Source: an uncultured Campylobacter sp. (GTDB taxonomy: Bacteria; Campylobacterota; Campylobacteria; Campylobacterales; Campylobacteraceae). Taken from it: 21,909 nt of DNA. The stretch lies in contig NZ_CALHII010000127.1 of the NCBI RefSeq assembly GCF_938030815.1, forward strand, positions 1-21,909, given 5' to 3'. The notes under the pieces were generated by a model. The model ran no database searches. It saw only the letters and a list, made by a program, of their open reading frames with translations, and had not been told where the DNA came from. Shown here one piece after another: positions 1 through 7,391 of this stretch. Numbering within the stretch: the first letter of the stretch is position 1; each line of letters starts with the position of its first letter. A program made the translations under genes and the position numbers.

Positions 1-2
1 CG

Positions 3-92
3 CAAATCGAAGTGAAACCCTCCTACGGCCTCGACGAACGAATGACGAAGAAAGAACGAAGGAAAAGTGGGGGTAAGTTAAAGCTAAGATAG
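3..92 (+). CDS. possible 3' end of an unidentified upstream gene
   Basis: Frame 3 is open from the window edge to a TAG at 90-92. It would give about 29 residues with a basic tail (…MTKKERRKSGGK…), as in many nucleic-acid-binding proteins. The other two + frames also stop early. The open stretch is too short to identify a family, and the composition is strongly purine-biased, so this could simply be intergenic sequence. If real, its stop codon lies inside the first copy of the 21-base tandem repeat. Confidence 0.25.
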   Translation, partial: QIEVKPSYGLDERMTKKERRKSGGKLKLR

Positions 93-119
93 AGATAATT
101 AAAGCTAAGATAGAGATAA
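78..119. repeat. perfect 21-base tandem duplication
   Basis: Positions 78-98 and 99-119 are identical 21-base units containing the core AAAGCTAAGATAGAGAT. A related word, AAAGCTAAGAGCTAAGAA, recurs at 2271-2288 just after the oxyR stop codon. The element may therefore be a family of short intergenic repeats in this genome that sits next to gene ends. Confidence 0.85.
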
Positions 120-394
120 AAAGAGGGTGATTAGTAGATTTCAACTTTGGCAAATTTTGAAACTTTGGGAAAGTTTGTTTTGGAAAGAGGGAGTAAACCG
201 CACGAGCAAATAAAGAATAAGGGTAGGAAAGTTGGTTTTGAAAGGATAAAGAAAGGGTGATTAGAGATTTGTAAAAAGGGATATATATTACTGAAAATCA
301 ATAGATATTATATATGAGTAAAAAAGATTTTCGATATTAGTGAATTTATACATTATTTTTTCTTATTTTTGCCGTTCTAAACAAACTCATCATT
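93..394. other. non-coding leader region of block A
   Basis: About 300 purine-rich bases carry no convincing gene. Besides the tandem repeat, a second imperfect repeat built on AGGGTGATTAG followed by AGATTT occurs near 124-141 and again near 254-270. The last 60 bases become AT-rich and contain a Bacteroidota-type promoter half-site. No terminator-like hairpin was seen. Confidence 0.5.
364..371 (+). promoter_or_regulatory. candidate -7 element of a Bacteroidota promoter
   Basis: TATTTTTG matches the Bacteroidota -7 consensus TAnnTTTG and lies 23 bases before the ATG at 395. No TTG-type -33 element is visible at the expected 19-21 base distance, so only half of the promoter is supported. Confidence 0.4.
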
Positions 395-1309
395 ATGATA
401 GACGCACACAAATTATCTATTGGTTTACTACTACCTATTGAAGCATACGAAGGGGCTATTCCTAAAATGGAAAACCAAGTACAACTCATTCAGCGAGCTG
501 AAATGTTAGGCTTTAATGCTGTGTGGGTGCGTGACATTCCTCTATACACTCCTGATTTTAACGAAGTAGGACAAATGTTTGACCCGTGGATATATTTGGC
601 ACACATTGCTACTCTTACGCAAAGTATTAAGTTTGGCTTTGCGAGTGTAATACTACCACTGCGTCACCCTTTACACGTAGCGAAGGCTTCGGCGAGTCTT
701 GACGTGCTATTTCCGAAGCGTTTTATGATGGGAGTTGCTTCTGGTGACCGACCTGTAGAATATCCTGCTTTTAATGAACTTTATGAATCACGGAGTACTC
801 GTGTATTGGAGCATATGGCTATGTTACGCGACTTGTGGAGCAAAGAGTTCCCCACCTACAACAATGAGTATGGTACCCTAATGGAAAAAATGGGTGATGT
901 AGTGCCTAAGCCTTTGAATAAAAATATACCAATGTATGCCACAGGGCACATAGGAGGAGTGAATTTGGAATGGATTGCGAAAAACTCGGACGGGTGGATT
1001 TACTACCCAAGAGATTTTGCTCTCACTAAGAAGATAATACAAGACTGGCGCAAAGCTCTTAAACAAGAAGGAGAACCTCCTAAACCTTATATTCAACCTG
1101 TGTATATCGACCTAAAAGATAACCCTGATTTTGAACCACAGAAAATGGACTTAGGGTTTCGTTTAGGACGTAACTATTTATTGGATATGTTCTTAGAACT
1201 CGGAAAAATAGGGGTTAACCATATTATGCTCGTACTAAAATACTGCTCTCGTCCTGCAAGTGAAGTGCTTGAAGAAATAGGAAAAGAAGTATTGCCACAC
1301 TTGAAATAA
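395..1309 (+). CDS. LLM-class flavin-dependent oxidoreductase (BA3436-type)
   Basis: This is a 304-residue TIM-barrel protein of the luciferase-like monooxygenase family. Such enzymes use reduced flavin (FMN or F420-type chemistry) in the cytoplasm; the substrate cannot be read from the sequence. The N-terminal strand (IGLLLPIEAYEG), the segment AEMLGFNAVWVRD near residue 40, the strand FGFASVILPLRHP near 80-92 and the MMGVASGDRPVEY loop near 112-124 fit the 'luciferase-type oxidoreductase, BA3436 family' that I recall. The length is normal for that group. The ATG is the first in frame and follows a TAnnTTTG element; no Shine-Dalgarno is present. The oxyR-type gene begins 9 bases after the stop, so the two are probably co-transcribed, which would link this flavoenzyme to peroxide stress. 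The subfamily name is less certain than the fold. Confidence 0.8.
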   Translation: MIDAHKLSIGLLLPIEAYEGAIPKMENQVQLIQRAEMLGFNAVWVRDIPLYTPDFNEVGQMFDPWIYLAHIATLTQSIKFGFASVILPLRHPLHVAKASASLDVLFPKRFMMGVASGDRPVEYPAFNELYESRSTRVLEHMAMLRDLWSKEFPTYNNEYGTLMEKMGDVVPKPLNKNIPMYATGHIGGVNLEWIAKNSDGWIYYPRDFALTKKIIQDWRKALKQEGEPPKPYIQPVYIDLKDNPDFEPQKMDLGFRLGRNYLLDMFLELGKIGVNHIMLVLKYCSRPASEVLEEIGKEVLPHLK

Positions 1310-1318
1310 ACGCAAATT

Positions 1319-2269
1319 ATGACCATTACTCAATACCAATATGTGTTGGCTGTAGCGAAGTACAAGAACTTTACTACCGCTGCTGAACACAGTTTTGTTA
1401 CCCAGCCTACCTTGAGTATGCAAGTGCAGAAATTGGAGGAAGAATTGGGGGTTACTATTTTTGACAGGAGCAAAAAGCCTTTACAGGTTACTGAAATAGG
1501 AGAACAAATCGTTAAACAAGCCCAAGTAATTGTAAATGAAGCGGGGAGAATGAACGATATAGTAGCGCAACAAAAGGGGTATATAGGAGGTGAGTTTCGC
1601 GTGGGGATTATCCCTACCGTCTCCCCTACTCTACTACCTATGTTTCTCGCTAATTTCATCAATAAATACCCTAAGGTATGCCTAAAAATCGAGGAGCAAA
1701 CTACTGAAAACATCTTGAAAAAGATAGAGGACGGGAGTTATGATGCAGGGATTTTGGCAACCCCTCTGCACAATCCGTCGATAGTAGAAAGACCGTTATA
1801 CTATGAGCCTTTTGTGGCTTATATTCCACAAAATCACCGTTTGCAAAACTCTAAGACTATCTATTCTGAGGATTTGGATATCAACGATATATTGATGCTT
1901 GAAGACGGACATTGTTTTAAGGATAGTGTACTGAATATCTGCAACCAAGATGTGATAGACTCAAAAGAGCACTTCCAACTAAAAAGTGGTAGTTTTGAAA
2001 CCTTGGTACGCTTGGCTAACGAAGGCTTAGGAATGACTTTGTTACCATATTTACACTCTTTGGAACTGAAAGAGGAAGAAAAGAAACGGATTCACTATTT
2101 TGCTGAGCCTTACCCTGCGCGCGAAATCAGCTTGGTATATCACAAAAATGAACTAAAAATGCAAATCATCAAAGCCTTACACGACACTATTGCAGGGGTT
2201 ATACGAGGGGCTATTGTTTTCCAAAATGTAAAAATTATCAGCCCAACAAGAGAAAGGCACAGAATTTGA
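1319..2269 (+). CDS. oxyR: LysR-family hydrogen peroxide sensor, OxyR type
   Basis: The 316-residue protein has a LysR winged helix-turn-helix at about residues 1-60 (AVAKYKNFTTAAEHSFVTQP, then LSMQVQKLEEELGV) and a periplasmic-binding-protein-like sensor domain at about 90-300. The diagnostic redox segment EDGHCFKDSVLNIC places cysteines at 199 and 208, the same spacing and numbering as Escherichia coli OxyR, where they form the peroxide-induced disulfide. The protein should therefore bind DNA as a tetramer and activate antioxidant genes when oxidised. The C-terminal VIRGAIVFQNVKIISPT is typical of Bacteroidota OxyR. The gene starts 9 bases after the flavin oxidoreductase, an unusual partner that may belong to its regulon. 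The stop at 2267-2269 is followed at once by a repeat word also seen at 78-119. Confidence 0.9.
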   Translation: MTITQYQYVLAVAKYKNFTTAAEHSFVTQPTLSMQVQKLEEELGVTIFDRSKKPLQVTEIGEQIVKQAQVIVNEAGRMNDIVAQQKGYIGGEFRVGIIPTVSPTLLPMFLANFINKYPKVCLKIEEQTTENILKKIEDGSYDAGILATPLHNPSIVERPLYYEPFVAYIPQNHRLQNSKTIYSEDLDINDILMLEDGHCFKDSVLNICNQDVIDSKEHFQLKSGSFETLVRLANEGLGMTLLPYLHSLELKEEEKKRIHYFAEPYPAREISLVYHKNELKMQIIKALHDTIAGVIRGAIVFQNVKIISPTRERHRI

Positions 2270-2325
2270 TAAAGCTAAGAGCTAAGAATTGAAAGTTAGC
2301 TAAATTATTAAAAAACAATTTTAGA

Positions 2326-4419
2326 ATGAAAAATATTTCAGCAGTATTATTTTTATTATTTATTTCATTTGCGTCTTGTAGTTTTACAAGTAAGAAATTT
2401 GACAATCCAGATAAAGACAAGGATAGAGTGCTTTTGGACATTGTACAACACGTACTGGAAAACGCGCATTTTAGTCCGATAAAAATGGACGATGCTTTCT
2501 CTAAGAAAGTATTTGACAGTTATTTGAATAATATTGATGGGCAGAAGCGTTATTTTCTACAATCGGATATCAACGAGTTTAAAAAGTACGAAAACCGTTT
2601 GGACGACGATTTGAAAAACGGAGAAATTGCATTCTTCAACCTTTCTTACGAACGCCTCAAACAACGTATGAAAGAAGCAGAAGCAATTACCAAAGCTATC
2701 TTTGCTAAACCAATCAACCTGAATACCAATGAAACGATTAATACCGACTATGAGAAGTTGCCTTTTGTAAAGAACAAAGCTGAGTTACAAAACCGCTGGA
2801 AACAAGTGATTATTTTCACTACGCTTTCCACTTATATCACTAAACAAAAGGAAGAAGCGAGCAAGAAAGAAAAGGACGCTAAATATCAGCCTAAAACCAA
2901 TGAGGTACTCAAAAAAGAATCGATAGAAGCTACTCAAAAAACATTGGCTGATATGTTCAGTATGTACAACGATATCACTCGCGAAGAGTGGTTCAGTATG
3001 TTTGTGAACGCTATTACTGAGACTTTCGACCCCCACTCCAACTATATGGCACCAGACATCAAAGAAGGTTTCGACCGAGATATGTCGGGTAAGTTTGAAG
3101 GTATAGGGGCACAATTACAAAAGAAGACTGATGGAATTGCTATTACCAATGTGATTTTGGGAGGACCAGTATGGAAAGGTAAACTCCTTGAAGTAGGCGA
3201 CCAAATCCTAAAAGTAGCACAAGGAGCCGGTGAGCCCGTAGATGTAGTAGGAATGCGTTTAGACGATGCGGTAAAACTTATTAAAGGGCCTAAGGGCACT
3301 GAAGTACGTCTTACTGTAAAACGCGTAGACGGCACAATAGAAGTAGTGTCTATCATTCGCGATGTGGTAGAGATTGAAGAAACTTATGCCAAATCGGCAG
3401 TGATAACTGCTAATGGTAAACGCTATGGACTTATCAACTTACCTAAATTCTATATTGATTTTGAAGATGTAAACCAACGCAATGCTGCAACTGATGTGGC
3501 TCTTGAAATAGAAAAACTCAAAAAAGAAAATATAGACGGGCTTATTGTAGATTTACGTACCAATGGGGGAGGCTCCTTAAAAACAGTAGTGGATATAGGA
3601 GGTTTATTTATTCCTAAGGGGCCTATCGTACAGGTAAAATCGTCGCGCGGAAGTCGTGATGTACTCTCTGACAACGACCCTAAGACACAATGGGACGGTT
3701 CGCTGGTAATCCTTACCAATGAGCTTTCGGCTTCAGCCTCAGAGATTTTGGCGGCGGCTATGCAAGACTACAAACGCGCTATCATCATAGGTGGTAAACA
3801 AACCTTTGGTAAAGGTACCGTACAAAGTTTTGTAGACCTTAATAGTTTCTTGCGCCAAAACAATTACGGCGACCTTGGTGCTATAAAAATTACTATTCAG
3901 AAGTTCTATCGTATCAACGGAGGGTCTACTCAGCTAAAAGGTGTAGAAAGCGATATTGTAGTGCCTGATAAATACAAATATATTGACATAGGCGAACGCG
4001 ATATGCCCAACGCTATGCCTTGGGATAAAATAGAGCCTGCTAAGTACACTCCTTGGACTAACAATGCTAACTTTGATAAGGCAATAGAAAACAGCAAAAA
4101 ACGCATCAGTGAAAATCAATACTTAAAGCTGATTGACGAAAATGCTCAATGGATAAAACAACAACAGAAAGACAACATTTTTCCTCTCAACTACGAGGCT
4201 TACAAAAAAGTAATTGAGAAAAACGAAGAGCAATCTAAAAAGTTCAAAGCAATTAACGATTACAAATCTAACTTGAAATTCACTTCAGTAGCTTCTGATG
4301 AGGCTAAAATAAAAAACAGTGAAGACTTGAAATTGCGTCGTGATCGCTGGCACGAAAGTCTTGAAAAAGATGTGTATATAGATGAAGCTGTGAAAGTATT
4401 GGAAGATTTGAACAAATAA
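2326..4419 (+). CDS. prc: tail-specific (carboxy-terminal processing) protease, lipoprotein
   Basis: This 697-residue S41-family serine protease resembles Prc/Tsp, which degrades or trims periplasmic proteins from their C-termini. A signal peptide ends in a lipobox-like FASC with Cys18, so the mature protein is probably a lipid-anchored envelope protein. An N-terminal helical domain covers about 35-240, a PDZ domain about 245-345 (FEGIGAQLQ … VGDQILKV), and the peptidase core about 365-545. Catalytic Ser is near 470 in SASASEI and Lys near 496 in TFGKGT, giving the Ser/Lys dyad of the family. The C-terminal 150 residues match the DUF3340-type tail. Length is normal for Bacteroidota members. 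The ATG at 2326 is the only start that retains the signal peptide. The gene is followed by a strong terminator. It lies 56 bases after oxyR and may have its own promoter, which I could not see. Confidence 0.92.
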   Translation: MKNISAVLFLLFISFASCSFTSKKFDNPDKDKDRVLLDIVQHVLENAHFSPIKMDDAFSKKVFDSYLNNIDGQKRYFLQSDINEFKKYENRLDDDLKNGEIAFFNLSYERLKQRMKEAEAITKAIFAKPINLNTNETINTDYEKLPFVKNKAELQNRWKQVIIFTTLSTYITKQKEEASKKEKDAKYQPKTNEVLKKESIEATQKTLADMFSMYNDITREEWFSMFVNAITETFDPHSNYMAPDIKEGFDRDMSGKFEGIGAQLQKKTDGIAITNVILGGPVWKGKLLEVGDQILKVAQGAGEPVDVVGMRLDDAVKLIKGPKGTEVRLTVKRVDGTIEVVSIIRDVVEIEETYAKSAVITANGKRYGLINLPKFYIDFEDVNQRNAATDVALEIEKLKKENIDGLIVDLRTNGGGSLKTVVDIGGLFIPKGPIVQVKSSRGSRDVLSDNDPKTQWDGSLVILTNELSASASEILAAAMQDYKRAIIIGGKQTFGKGTVQSFVDLNSFLRQNNYGDLGAIKITIQKFYRINGGSTQLKGVESDIVVPDKYKYIDIGERDMPNAMPWDKIEPAKYTPWTNNANFDKAIENSKKRISENQYLKLIDENAQWIKQQQKDNIFPLNYEAYKKVIEKNEEQSKKFKAINDYKSNLKFTSVASDEAKIKNSEDLKLRRDRWHESLEKDVYIDEAVKVLEDLNK

Positions 4420-4437
4420 GACAATAAGTAATACATT

Positions 4438-4480
4438 ATAAAAACATTGGCAGAGCGAGGTGCTTTGCCAATGTTTTTAT
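4438..4480 (+). terminator. intrinsic terminator after prc
   Basis: Arms AAAACATTGGCA (4441-4452) and TGCCAATGTTTT (4466-4477) pair perfectly. Three more A/T pairs extend the stem outward to 15 bp, around a 13-base loop. The 3' arm is T-rich and runs into TTTATTTT. The hairpin starts about 20 bases after the prc stop. Confidence 0.85.
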
Positions 4481-4512
4481 TTTGGGTATATGGGAAATTT
4501 GTTATACCTTTG
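4481..4512 (+). promoter_or_regulatory. Bacteroidota-type promoter for the 4637 gene
   Basis: TTTG at 4481-4484 and TAccTTTG at 4505-4512 are separated by exactly 20 bases. This matches the Bacteroidota consensus TTTG-N19-21-TAnnTTTG recognised by their unusual primary sigma factor. Transcription would start near 4518 and leave a 5' leader of about 120 bases before the ATG at 4637. The element sits immediately after the prc terminator, so it opens a new transcription unit. Confidence 0.75.
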
Positions 4513-4636
4513 CACTAGGTTTTGTCTGTTACCTAAAATAGAAATGCGTTTTAAGATACTTAGTTATATGTAGGAATAAAAACCACCGCCACTACAAGAA
4601 AAAAATAGACCTTAGATAATAGACTATAAAAATATA

Positions 4637-5692
4637 ATGAAACAACGACTGATATTTATCGATGTAATACGCGCTTATGCCATCTGTATGATGTTACAAG
4701 GGCATTTTATTACCGCTTTACTTGCTGAACCATACTGTGACGAAAGTAACCCTTACTATCATATTTGGCATTATTTCACAGGTATTACCGCACCTGTATT
4801 CCTTACCATTTCAGGCTTTATCTTTACCTATTTGCTCATTCGAGAAGGCGAACGCAGTGGTGTAGGACTCAAGAACTCACGTGTGAAGAAAGGAGCAAAA
4901 CGCGGATTAATGCTTATAGCAGTGGCGTGTATTTTGCGGAAAAGCATCTATTTTGTAGATATTTTGCATTGTATAGGGTTAGCTCTCATCATAATGGTGG
5001 GACTCTACTTATTAGCTCGAAATCACGTGAGGCATTTCCTTCCTACAATGCTCATCGGCATTACTTTACTACTTTTCACTTTCAACGAGACCTATAACCA
5101 GTATGAATACTCTTGGTTACCTCAAGTAGTAGCCAATTACTTCACTCCAAAATACGGTACTTTCTTTACTATTTTTCCTTGGTTAGGCTTTGTGACCTTA
5201 GGAGGCTTTATGGGATCGCTATTTTACTATTACAGAAACACCAAACACTTATATACAGTATATACACGGCTACTTATTGGCATCGGAGCCATTTTTCACT
5301 TCCAATATCACACATTTCACTTCTTATACAGCATTACAGGGTGGGGACACTTTGAAAGTTTAGCACGCAATGGCTTTCTTTTTTTGAGAATGGGTGACAC
5401 TCTTTGGACATTTGCTGTATTTGTAATCTTACGAAATGTACTTACTGCCCAATTTTTACAACGTATAGGGCAAAACACCCTTTCTATTTACATCATTCAT
5501 AGTATTGCGCTCTATCACTTTATTCCATATTTCAACTTAGACCATTATCTTCATAAAAGCTTAAATCCTATCGAAGCTGTGATAGGTGCTATTGCCTTTG
5601 TGATAGGTATTTTAATTCTTTCATTCTATTATCACAAAGTCAGCAAATATATAAAAGAAAAATATTTAAACAAGAAAACCATTGAGAAATAA
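4637..5692 (+). CDS. multi-pass membrane acyltransferase, HGSNAT/DUF1624-like
   Basis: This 351-residue integral membrane protein has about ten hydrophobic segments. The N-terminus (RLIFIDVIRAYAICMMLQGH) matches the start of the heparan-alpha-glucosaminide N-acetyltransferase catalytic family and related acyltransferase-3-like proteins. These carry a D…R…H signature in the first helix and move acyl groups across the membrane to sugars. Further family-like features are ITAPVFLTISGFIFTYLL near 50-68 and the C-terminal IGQNTLSIYIIHSIALYHF near 280-300, which resembles the LSLYVIHS-type motif of membrane acyltransferases. It begins a new transcription unit and ends one base before the next ATG (TAA at 5690-5692, ATG at 5694), so the two genes are coupled. 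The acceptor sugar is unknown. Confidence 0.7.
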   Translation: MKQRLIFIDVIRAYAICMMLQGHFITALLAEPYCDESNPYYHIWHYFTGITAPVFLTISGFIFTYLLIREGERSGVGLKNSRVKKGAKRGLMLIAVACILRKSIYFVDILHCIGLALIIMVGLYLLARNHVRHFLPTMLIGITLLLFTFNETYNQYEYSWLPQVVANYFTPKYGTFFTIFPWLGFVTLGGFMGSLFYYYRNTKHLYTVYTRLLIGIGAIFHFQYHTFHFLYSITGWGHFESLARNGFLFLRMGDTLWTFAVFVILRNVLTAQFLQRIGQNTLSIYIIHSIALYHFIPYFNLDHYLHKSLNPIEAVIGAIAFVIGILILSFYYHKVSKYIKEKYLNKKTIEK

Positions 5693-5693
5693 A

Positions 5694-5921
5694 ATGGTAG
5701 CCATAGAAATCTTTACCAGCAAAAAGAAAAACATTTTTCTACTATTCTTAACCATTATTTTCTTAGCAATAGGCTTATTCTGTTTTCTAAATGCCAATGT
5801 ATTATCTAAAAATGGCAAAAGAAGCATTGTTTTTATAGAAGCTATAGGTATTATTGTTATACATTTAAAAACCTTACGTAAAACGAACTTTAACGTCTTC
5901 ATCGCTATCCTTTCAATCTAA
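5694..5921 (+). pseudogene. truncated small membrane protein, STM3941-like N-terminus
   Basis: The ATG at 5694 follows the previous stop by one base, so this is the distal gene of a pair; the in-frame TTG at 5682 would overlap the upstream gene needlessly. The first 57 or so residues (IEIFTSKKKNIFLLFLTIIF, then a second hydrophobic stretch near FIEAIGIIVI) resemble the start of STM3941-family inner-membrane proteins. Those normally continue with a second full helix and a soluble domain of about 100 residues. Here the reading frame becomes unrelated and basic (HLKTLRKTNFNVF) from about 5860 and stops at 5921. The change coincides with the shift to block B sequence, so the gene is most likely cut by the contig junction rather than naturally short. 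The family assignment is from memory and moderate. Confidence 0.5.
5866..5902 (-). pseudogene. 5' stub of a minus-strand block B gene cut at the junction
   Basis: On the minus strand, GAAAGGATAGCGATG places a good ribosome-binding site (AAAGGA) five bases before an ATG at 5902-5900. It opens MKTLKFVLRKVF before the frame runs into block A sequence. All other block B genes are also on the minus strand, and this one would lie downstream of tmk. I read it as the first dozen codons of a Campylobacter gene whose remainder is missing. The exact end is a guess, and the product cannot be identified from so short a stub. Confidence 0.35.
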
Positions 5922-5934
5922 AGAGCTTAAGCGG

Positions 5935-6001
5935 AATTCCGCCTGCGAATCCGCGAATTAAAATTCCGCCTGCGAATCCGCGGATTAAAATTCCGCGCAG
6001 G
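5935..6001. repeat. 27-base tandem repeat, two copies plus a partial third
   Basis: Units start at 5935 and 5962 and differ at one base (A5956 versus G5983). A third copy starts at 5989 but diverges after AATTCCGC. The unit begins AATTCCGCCTGCGAATCCGC. Confidence 0.85.
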
Positions 6002-6094
6002 ATTTCGCTTATGAAATTTCGCGCCTTTTCGGACTACGGCGGAATTTTAAGACAGAATTCCGTGGCGAAATTTTACGACTGAATTATAAAACAA

Positions 6095-6178
6095 AATTCC
6101 GCCCATGAAATTTTACCTAGAACCACGCCTATAAAATTCTATGACGAAATTAGGAGATGAAATTTTATGGGCGGAATT
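6095..6178. repeat. 19-base inverted repeat with one mismatch
   Basis: AATTCCGCCCATGAAATTT (6095-6113) and AAATTTTATGGGCGGAATT (6160-6178) pair at 18 of 19 positions, separated by 46 bases. It could fold into a large hairpin downstream of tmk, but no T-run follows it, so I do not call it a terminator. Confidence 0.75.
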
Positions 6179-6246
6179 CTATAGTTAAAATTTCACGGCA
6201 GAGCTCTTAAATTCTTTCCCGCGGCAAAATTCCGCGTCTTAAAATT

Positions 6247-6873
6247 TTAAGAAAGTATGAAATTTTTTATCTGATCGCAGATCGCTTCTTCGGACTGCGC
6301 GGCGTCGATTTTTAGGGTCTCAACGCCGCACGCCCTGCATGCCTGCGCCATAAGATCTTGCACGCGCATTAGGTATTTTAACCCGCGAGCCTCGATTATA
6401 TCGCTGCTAGCACGCGTTTTGAGCCGCCGCATGACGAGCTGTTCGTCCGCCGAAAATAGCACGATTTTATCTGCAAATTTACCCCCAAGCGCAAATTTAT
6501 TAAGCGCGATAAGCTCGCTAAGATCCGCGTTTTTGTCGTTTGCCAGCGCATAGGCAAGCCCCGATATGAAGCCGCGATCGCTTAGCACGAGCCTGTCCGC
6601 GCCGCCCTTTATCACGCGCTCGTAGTGCTCGGCGCGGTCTGCGAGGAACAAAAGCAGCTCGGCGCGCTTTGAGATTTCGCCGCAGGCTTCGCGTAGATTT
6701 ACGCTGCCGCACGGCCACTTAAAATCCTCGCCCAAAACGAGGCTTCGCACCGCCTCGCCGAGCTTCGTGCCGCCCGGCTCCTTGGTCACGATCGCCTGCG
6801 GAAAAGCCGCCGCCAGCCGTGCTATCTGCGTGCTTTTTCCCACGCCGTCGATACCTTCGAATATTACATACAT
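6247..6873 (-). CDS. tmk: thymidylate kinase
   Basis: This cytoplasmic enzyme phosphorylates dTMP to dTDP for DNA synthesis. The 208-residue protein shows the P-loop FEGIDGVGKST at residues 5-15, KEPGGT at 31-36 (substrate-binding region) and the DRGFISGLAYA signature at 99-109, close to the Campylobacter form DRSFISGMAYA. Against my memory of the C. jejuni protein, about 15 extra residues sit at 51-66 (…KWPCGSVNLREACGE…), just before the conserved KRAELLLFLADRA helix. The ATG at 6873 has AAAGGCG upstream as a plausible ribosome-binding site. In C. jejuni tmk directly follows coaD; here an unrelated gene and a long spacer intervene. Confidence 0.95.
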   Translation of the reverse strand: MYVIFEGIDGVGKSTQIARLAAAFPQAIVTKEPGGTKLGEAVRSLVLGEDFKWPCGSVNLREACGEISKRAELLLFLADRAEHYERVIKGGADRLVLSDRGFISGLAYALANDKNADLSELIALNKFALGGKFADKIVLFSADEQLVMRRLKTRASSDIIEARGLKYLMRVQDLMAQACRACGVETLKIDAAQSEEAICDQIKNFILS

Positions 6874-7391
6874 TTTTCGCCTTTAAATTTGTGTGTTATT
6901 TTACAAGCTTATAGCTAAATAGCGGCTTTTTTAACAACCTGGCGTAAAATTTAGACCCTAAATCGGGCTTTTGCGCGAGCTTGTACGAGCCTCTTTTTAT
7001 CTTTTGGCATAAAATTTTATCGGGCGCTTGCTCGGCTCCTGCTCTTTGCGGCGCAGCTCGCGGTTAAATTTAGCGCTCGGACGGATGCGTTGCATAACAC
7101 AGCGAGCGAATAAATTTGCGCTTGCGGATATGTACCGAGCGGAGTAGGGCGCCAGCCGATAAAGACGGCGCGCCGTGCGGATAGAATGGCACGTCGGGCG
7201 AGGTAGGGCGCCATTATATACATGGTAGGATATGTGCTTTGCGAAGCGGATGGCGTTAGATGGAATGGGCGGCACTTCGGGCGGAGCAGGGCGGCGGCAC
7301 CATTCGGAGTAGGGTGTGTTACTGGGCGGCGCGGGCGGGCGAGTGCTGCGCGCGATGATAAAACCGCGACGATGAAATTTTAAATTTTGCC
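6874..7391. other. GC-rich spacer with imperfect repeats
   Basis: There are 518 bases between the 362-codon gene and tmk. Overlapping open frames on the minus strand here are strongly Arg/Ala/Ser-biased and look like chance frames in GC-rich DNA. Variants of GGAGTAGGGCGCCA recur near 7140, 7198 (GAGGTAGGGCGCCA), 7280 (GGAGCAGGGCGGCG) and 7305 (GGAGTAGGGTG), spaced 25-80 bases apart. This could be a decayed gene or an expanding short repeat. No clear promoter for tmk was found. Confidence 0.5.

Larger units (their letters stand above)
5925..6246. repeat. non-coding block of degenerate short repeats
   Basis: About 320 bases contain no gene and are built almost wholly from variants of two words, AATTCCGC/GCGGAATT and AAATTTTA/GAAATTTC, recurring every 20-30 bases in both orientations. 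It opens with a perfect 12-base palindrome GCGGAATTCCGC at 5931-5942. It contains a 27-base tandem repeat and a long inverted repeat, listed separately. It lies downstream of tmk and may mark the end of that transcription unit. Confidence 0.7.

Noticed and set aside
1235..1713. Minus-strand frames opposite the flavoenzyme and oxyR
   Set aside because: They are antisense shadows of well-supported + strand genes and show no family features.
5666..5902. 78-residue minus-strand frame as a complete gene
   Set aside because: It runs antisense through two block A genes. Only its first dozen codons and ribosome-binding site look real, which fits a gene cut at the junction.
5925..6246. CRISPR array
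   Set aside because: Repeats are degenerate, in both orientations, with no constant-length spacers, and no cas genes are present.
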